From positions 5,001 to 30,239 of the forward strand of contig JAHBMJ010001474.1 of assembly GCA_018398765.1 (NCBI GenBank): DNA of 25,239 nt. The letters run 5' to 3'. The notes beneath the pieces are model-generated. The model was not told the origin of the DNA, ran no database searches, and was given only the letters and a program-made list of their open reading frames with translations. Shown here one piece after another: positions 20,941-25,239 of this stretch (the stretch's first letter is position 1; each line of letters starts with the position of its first letter). A program made the position numbers and the translations under genes. The stretch is from Chromera velia. Its lineage: Eukaryota > Sar > Chromeraceae.

Positions 20941-21044
20941 CCTCGAATGAAATCGCATCATCTATCGCAAAAAAGCGATCGATCAGTCGGCTTGCCGGTT
21001 CGACTGCACGACAGGCAAGGGATCTGCGTGTGCGTCATGTCATC
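20941..21044 (+). CDS. Internal exon of putative GDPD-like gene, basic segment
   Basis: The acceptor CTGCACAG and the strong donor ATC|GTAAGT bound a 104-base exon, phase 1 in and phase 0 out. The peptide runs SNEIASSIAKKRSISRLAGS, then TARQARDLRVRHVI; it is basic and Ser-rich, with no membrane segment. Phase 0 out matches the entry of the next exon at 21338. No domain is recognised. It probably belongs to the N-terminal extension upstream of the membrane segment encoded at 22694. Confidence 0.5.
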
Positions 21045-21337
21045 GTAAGTATTTCTCGTTTGGTGGCTTTACTCTTTCTATTTGTCTGCTTGTCTACTTG
21101 TCTTCCTGTCTGACTGTCTGACTTCCTGTCTGGAGGGAGAGAAACCATATAGTCTGCCTCTCTTTGAAAAATGAAAGCAAAAACAAGAAGATGAGAGAAG
21201 AAAGGAAACGAAAGACAAAGCTTGAAACATCGGTCACGAGGTGGTGTGTCATGCTTCTTCTTCGCTGTCGCGTCACTTTTCTGTTCCTTTTCCTATTTGC
21301 CTGCATGTGTTTTCGGATGGAGGCCTTGTGCTGTCAG

Positions 21338-21411
21338 TCACTCCGCCGACCCGTCAGGCACTCAGATGAAAGGATCGAAGAGAAGACAGTCCCCCTCTCC
21401 CAGGGCTACAG
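21338..21411 (+). CDS. Internal exon of putative GDPD-like gene
   Basis: The acceptor is GCTGTCAG and the donor is CAG|GTAAGT; phase is 0 in and 2 out, 24 codons plus two bases. The peptide begins SLRRPVRHSDERIEEKTVPL and ends SQGY. It is charged and soluble. Phase 2 out is compatible either with the candidate exon at 22487 or directly with the exon at 22694. No domain recognised. Confidence 0.5.
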
Positions 21412-22486
21412 GTAAGTCCATCATGCAGCTTGACTAACTTAATTTAATTCTCTCTTCTTTCCCTCGAAGAAAAGTTTTAAAAAAACAGCAGATTGGAGGG
21501 AGGAAGCCTGGTACTTCTCTTTCGAATCTCTCTGGCAGCAGTTTTCTATCTTTTCTTCTTGCACGCTGCGAGAGACAGGACACACAGATAGGCAGACACT
21601 AGAGAATGCAGTGATTCATCTTGACGACCTTGCTTTTCTCACTCCTCCTTTGGGAGCGGGGGGGCAAAAAAAGAGGATCGACAAGGGAAGGGCTGTGGGA
21701 CGCCGTGCATACGGAAGGTCTCCCCAACCTTTCTCTCTGCCTCATTGAAAGGATTTTGGTGATCGATCGGTGCATTTGTCGGTCAGCTTGCAGTTGTGCT
21801 TTCTTCCTGATCTTTTCTGGTCTGTCTGTCTTCCCTTTCTTTCTAGACGAGCCGGCAGATATGTAAAGACAGACAGAAGCCTGTTTTCGTTGTCTGCCTG
21901 CTTCACAATTGCTTGCTTCATCTCTCCCGAAGTCTCCAGGAAAGAGAAAGGCAGGAAGGTAGGAAGGAAGAAATTGATTGATGAACGGAGGCTGGATAGC
22001 GCTGCGGGAGAGCTTTGTTGATTGAGGAGTTTTTCTTCCTCTCCCCCACTTCCCCACCTGCTTTCTTCACCTCTTCCGCCCTCCTGTTTTCCTGGCTCCT
22101 CTCTCTTTCTTCTCTCCTGCTCCCAACTCCCTCCTCGTCGTTCCCTATTATCGCACCACTCAGTTGTGCCAATCGCATATCGCGTACCGCTGCCGAACTG
22201 TGGCCTTAGCCCTTCTTTCTGTCTTGCCATTTCCTGAGAGAGATCGCTTTCTCTTTTCGGGACAGGTGAGGTCTTGCGGTCGTGTCAATTAACGCTGCAA
22301 CCTTCGGTATCGGCGCCTACAGGCTGTGTCGGAGCCAGACTTTCGAAACAAAAGACATTTGTTGTCTGTGCGTTTCTTTGTTTGCCTGTGCCACAGCTTA
22401 GTCTGATAAGCCGATAAGGGTTGTGAGGCAATCTTAACTTATCCTCGGATGAAACGAGACAAGTGAGAGAATCTGAAAGTGAGGAG

Positions 22487-22561
22487 AGATCAAGAAAACC
22501 GGTCTTTACTTCTGGAGGTTGGAAAGCGGATGGAAGAATGGAGCGACATGACGTTGGATGA
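22487..22561 (+). CDS. Candidate internal exon, acidic/amphipathic
   Basis: Taken as phase 2 in and 2 out, this 75-base segment reads DQENRSLLLEVGKRMEEWSD followed by MTLD and uses a GTATGG donor. It can be inserted between the exons at 21338 and 22694 without changing the frame. The acceptor lies in purine-rich sequence with no pyrimidine tract, which is a weakness. An alternative acceptor at TTCTGGAG and a different exit are possible. The frame closes at a TGA just upstream, so the exon cannot extend far 5'. Confidence 0.3.
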   Translation, partial: RSRKPVFTSGGWKADGRMERHDVG

Positions 22562-22693
22562 GTATGGCTTGAATTACGATTCTTTCGTTTGTGTACGTCT
22601 TCTTCTCCTTTTCTTCCGTTTGCTCCTGTCTGTTTGATGCGATTGGAGTCTCTCTTTCTTTCTCTCGCTCTCTTCCGATGGTTCCGTTTGCAG

Positions 22694-22823
22694 ACAGCAG
22701 CCAGTCATGCTGCTGCTGTGCGTCCTTTTGATTGCAAGTCCAGCCAGGTACTTCGCTCGACAAAACGCCTGTGTCTTCTGGGCGAGTCGGTACCTCTCTT
22801 TGGTTGGTCCGTTCATGATCACT
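22694..22823 (+). CDS. Exon with hydrophobic (membrane-like) segment
   Basis: The acceptor is CCGTTTGCAG and the donor is ACT|GTAAGT; phase is 2 in and 0 out. In the chosen frame the peptide is QQPVMLLLCVLLIASPARYF, then a Cys- and Trp-containing stretch ending LSLVGPFMIT. The first part is a plausible transmembrane helix or signal anchor. A second frame is also open here. I prefer this one because it joins the next exon (23072) in phase 0 and has better codon use. Membrane-anchored GDPD enzymes with an N-terminal membrane segment exist, which fits the context but does not prove it. Confidence 0.45.
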
Positions 22824-23071
22824 GTAAGTGTGCCTGCCTCAATGTTTGTCTGCGTGTCTTATCAGGCAGCAGATCCTTATTCGCAAGTTGCTTCTTGCAT
22901 GGCGTGAACGTCCACTTGCTTTTCCTCTGTCTCTCGGTTTCTGTCTGAATGCGTAGTTGCCTTCATTTCTGATTGGAGCCTTTTTGCAGTGTGTGTGTTT
23001 GCAATCATTCATGCATTTGTTCCTTCGTGGTACTTGTTGGTGTGTCTGTATGTGTGTGTGTTGTGTGGCAG

Positions 23072-23168
23072 TCTGCGAATATATGTATGATTGAACCTGA
23101 AGTGGAATGCGTGCATGTGTCGGATACCTCGTCCGACTGTCAAAAGCAGCGCAACGTCTTTTGTCTTG
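23072..23168 (+). CDS. Exon before the GDPD-like motif, Cys/acidic
   Basis: The acceptor is TGTGTGGCAG, after a TG-rich tract, and the donor is CTTG|GTAAGT. Phase is 0 in and 1 out, 32 codons plus one base. The peptide begins SANICMIEPEVECVHVSDTS and ends NVFCL. Four cysteines in about 30 residues suggest a lumenal or extracellular segment following the hydrophobic exon. The single G left over combines with AG at 23404 to make a Glu codon. Confidence 0.55.
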
Positions 23169-23250
23169 GTAAGTGAGTGAGTCAGACTCAGAAAGAGCGA
23201 AACCAGTCAGGCTTGCGGGATCAGAATGAGCTACTGGGACAGAGACTTTT

Positions 23251-23258
23251 GCGTGTGA

Positions 23259-23295
<37 letters not shown>
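23251..23295. repeat. (GT)n microsatellite
   Basis: A GT tract in the intron between the exons at 23072 and 23404, followed by a GA tract. Confidence 0.9.
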
Positions 23296-23296
<1 letters not shown>

Positions 23297-23403
23297 AGAG
23301 AGAGAAAAGGCAGCAGAGAGACAACGGGCGTGAGAGAGACTAGAGGGAAGAAGATACGACACACGCCCCCATCGTCGCGTGACTCGTCTGTGCGTGAAAC
23401 CAG

Positions 23404-23617
23404 AGGCTGTCATAAAAACGCACAAATTGATCGGACACCGTGGAATGGGCCAGTCGTTTGCATGCTTGCACCCGTTGTGCACTGCCGCACGCAGGCTGCC
23501 ACTAGCTGCAGTGAGACCCGAAAAGGAAGCCAGGCGTCGAGTCCGCAATGCCGTCCCTCTTCTATCTATTGCATTCAACCCGACCCAGATTCGACCGTTG
23601 CTGCACACTGTATTGAG
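23404..23617 (+). CDS. Putative GDPD domain start (HRGMG motif exon)
   Basis: Phase 1 in (acceptor AAACCAG) and phase 2 out (AG|GTAATA), 214 bases. The peptide contains KTHKLIGHRGMGQS, which matches the first beta strand and catalytic-histidine loop (HRG) of glycerophosphodiester phosphodiesterases. These enzymes hydrolyse glycerophosphodiesters to glycerol-3-phosphate and an alcohol. The exon then runs through about 55 residues of basic sequence (PEKEARRRVRNAV, FNPTQIRPLL) and stops before the ENT and acidic metal-binding motifs expected next. Those parts are not visible in the rest of the window. The identification rests on one short motif plus context, so it is tentative. A short intron right after GMGQ is also possible. 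Confidence 0.45.
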
Positions 23618-23646
23618 GTAATAATTCAGTAGTGTGCTTAGTGACC

Positions 23647-23690
23647 ATGTTTGATTTGATTATATTTGATTTGATTTGATTTGATTTGAG
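23647..23690. repeat. (TTGAT)n repeat
   Basis: Pentanucleotide TTGAT/TTTGA units, with one TATA interruption, at the left border of the AT-rich island. Confidence 0.88.
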
Positions 23691-23695
23691 CTTCA

Positions 23696-23739
23696 ACCTC
23701 AAATATTTGATATTTGAGGTAAGATTTGAGGTTAACCTC
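23696..23739. repeat. Two adjacent palindromes
   Basis: An 11-bp perfect inverted repeat (ACCTCAAATAT) with a 3-base loop occupies 23696-23720. A perfect 12-bp palindrome GAGGTTAACCTC occupies 23728-23739. The arms share the string TTTGAGGT, so the two may derive from one element. Confidence 0.85.
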
Positions 23740-23874
23740 TTAGGGTTCCTTACTGAGTCACTGACTTACTGTCACTCTGATCATTTTTCTCATGACAATA
23801 GTTATCAGAACATTTCTGATGTATGTTTCAAAAATTTAAAAAAATATATATATAATTATAATTTATCAGTTCCG

Positions 23875-23932
23875 TAAAAAAAATATGCCTGTGTGGCAGT
23901 GTATAAAAAAAATATGCCTGTGTGGCAGTGTA
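23875..23932. repeat. 29-bp perfect tandem duplication
   Basis: Two identical 29-bp units, each with eight A residues followed by TATGCCTGTGTGGCAGTGTA, lie end to end. GCC(TGTGT)GGC within each unit can form a small hairpin. Confidence 0.92.
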
Positions 23933-24118
23933 TATACACTAGTCACTGAGACTCACTCTAATACTAATAGAGATTAAGAACGTAAAATTGATAGATTTGA
24001 AATTGCATATGACTTTTGGTTGATACGATAAAGTTAGAGCACGTACCAAAATTGAGGTGACAATCACTCAGCTTTATGGCACTTCCTTTTCCTCTTCTTC
24101 ATGATCACTTTCTTCAAT

Positions 24119-24437
24119 GTGATGATGATGATGATTGAGGGTTAAATCCTAGATTTAGCGACGCCAAATCCCAAGCTACTAACAAGGCTTTGAGGACAAC
24201 CCAGAGCCTAGCCTAGAGCACACATTCATGGGGGGGGGGGTGAGGAAGCCTGCATGCCAGTCGGATTGATTCGCCTCAACTTGCCTTATTGACAGAATGG
24301 ACCTTCTTGAGACAGTCGGTTATAGCTTTAAAACCGCTTCTAGGCAGGATTGTGCACAACAGCAACACCATATCCTTCATTTTCTTCTCATTATCAGAAG
24401 TGCCCCTCCCGGTTGCACTTGCAACGCGTTGTGCAAT
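24119..24437 (-). mobile_element. Possible 3' UTR of the LINE, ending in (ATC)n
   Basis: Directly after the reverse-transcriptase stop codon (minus sense) come about 300 bases without coding capacity. They include a homopolymer of 11 C (G at 24230-24240 on +) and finish in about four ATC units (GAT on + near 24119-24137). Many non-LTR elements end in a short 3' tandem repeat rather than poly(A), so this could be the element terminus. The boundary is inferred. Confidence 0.35.
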
Positions 24438-25239
24438 CTATATTCTTATGTCAATGGGCGCTCTCTGCTTCGCAATTTCGTATAGTTCTTTCAGCCTGTT
24501 CCGTTCCCTTTCTGTGTCCTTACACTCCGTCAGGACATGAACCTCATCTTTGATCACACGCGAGGGGGACAAACATTTATCGCACAGCCGTTCTGGTTGG
24601 GTTCTATCTATATCCCCCCCTGTGAGAGCCCTGAAAAGCGTACGGAAGCCTGCAGAGGACTGCAGCAGACTCTTTAACAGAGGTTTAACACTGCACTCTA
24701 TCATTTCATTTTTCGGACGCCATTTCCTTTCACACAGAAGGTGCATGGCCAAACGCTGTCTGGTCGGATTCTCTGACTGGAAAGGGGAGAGATCCGCAAG
24801 GCGGGGGAAAATTCCGTCTCTGTCTCTAACGTTCTTAGTTTCTTTTTTCAACCAGTCGGACAGCCAGGCACCCTCCACGATCTTTTTCGCCGCCCTTTTC
24901 CTTCTACCCTTGCCCTTCCTTTTAAACTTATCCCCCACCGTGTTTGGCAATGGAGGCCACAAAAGGGAGCAATCTAATGGAACGGCCAGCCATTTTACTG
25001 TCTTAACGAAGGGTTCGCACGAGCCAGCCAAGCACTCATTCCACACTGCCCGGGGTAGAGCACGGTCGATCGATTTGATGCACTGGATGAAGCCCCTACT
25101 CAGCTTACCAAGTAGAGAACTGAATGGCTCAAGAGAGAGAGAGAGAAGGGAAGGCGAAACAAAGGAGTGATAAGAGAGACCAAAACAACATCGAACAAAA
25201 CGTAATTGTAAAGCATCGAGGCAAGCAATATCTGTCTTT
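24438..25239 (-). mobile_element. Non-LTR retrotransposon RT protein, C-terminal part
   Basis: The minus frame is open from the right edge of the window to a TAG at 24438-24440, at least 267 codons with no stop, so it is partial at its 5' end only because the window ends. Near the edge it reads CLDALQLRFVRCCFGLSYHS, resembling the segment just after the reverse-transcriptase catalytic domain of LINE proteins. A basic region (KRKGKGRRKRAAKK) follows. Near the C-terminus is C-x2-C-x11-H-x4-C, starting at LCDKC and followed by an Arg/Glu-rich helix. This is the usual zinc-binding motif at the end of many LINE reverse transcriptases. The catalytic YxDD motif would lie to the right. The role would be target-primed reverse transcription. 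The open frame suggests a fairly recent copy. Confidence 0.7.

Larger units (their letters stand above)
23640..24060. other. AT-rich island
   Basis: Composition changes abruptly from the surrounding near-50% GC to strongly AT-rich. The segment starts with TTGAT repeats and carries two palindromes, an AT stretch with ATATATAT, and a 29-bp tandem duplication. It has no coding capacity: the one open frame is AT-driven. The position between a truncated-looking gene and a LINE fragment suggests inserted, transposon-related DNA, for example a non-autonomous element; terminal repeats and a target duplication were not identified. Confidence 0.6.

Noticed and set aside
23686-23877. 63-codon + frame in the AT-rich island
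   Set aside because: Its residues are dictated by TTGAT and A/T tracts and by palindromes; no start context and no motif.
24289-25170. Plus-strand frames over 24289-25170
   Set aside because: They are shadows of the minus-strand LINE frame, which has the recognisable zinc motif and stays open to the window edge.

Overview
This is a eukaryotic nuclear window. Recognisable protein segments are split by GT-AG introns whose junctions agree in phase. The non-coding DNA is very long, rich in simple repeats and strongly strand-biased: pyrimidine-rich on the + strand over most of 9-23.6 kb, purine-rich over about 0-3.3 kb. Base composition looks near 50% GC by eye. The short microsatellite-laden exon/intron pattern would suit an alveolate such as a chromerid alga or a coccidian-type genome. 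That placement is inference from sequence style, not from a marker gene.

Layout. (1) 1-3.4 kb: purine-rich DNA with a cluster of diverged repeats, including a 248-bp-spaced tandem duplication; no gene resolved. (2) 3.5-3.8 kb: a 38-bp minisatellite of about eight copies. (3) 4.25-4.71 kb: ORFs open on both strands, unrecognised. (4) 4.79-5.29 kb: probable promoter region with a perfect 21-bp duplication carrying CACGTG, a CCAAT-like box and a TATATA box. (5) 5288-9004 (+): a five-exon gene, well supported, encoding a divergent cyclin of about 833 aa. Its second cyclin fold is interrupted by a serine-rich insertion of about 320 aa. (6) 9.2-14.4 kb: a 365-bp TGAC-type repeat, long pyrimidine-rich DNA, one unrecognised ORF and a 71-bp duplication. 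(7) 14456-23617 (+): a series of short candidate exons, several with GTAAGT donors and compatible phases. The last exons encode a hydrophobic segment and then an HRGMG motif typical of the start of glycerophosphodiester phosphodiesterase (GDPD) domains. The chain is incomplete, and the rest of the catalytic domain is not seen in the window. (8) 23.64-24.24 kb: a sharp AT-rich island with palindromes and a 29-bp duplication. (9) 24438 to the right edge (-): the open C-terminal part of a non-LTR retrotransposon reverse-transcriptase protein with a CCHC zinc-binding motif.

The cyclin and the GDPD-like gene look like independent nuclear genes on the same strand; nothing suggests that they work together. 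No rRNA, tRNA, CRISPR array or prokaryotic operon was found. The most unusual items are the interrupted cyclin fold that lacks a usual kinase-contact lysine, its possible frame-neutral internal intron, and the GDPD-like gene that runs into a transposon-associated AT-rich island.
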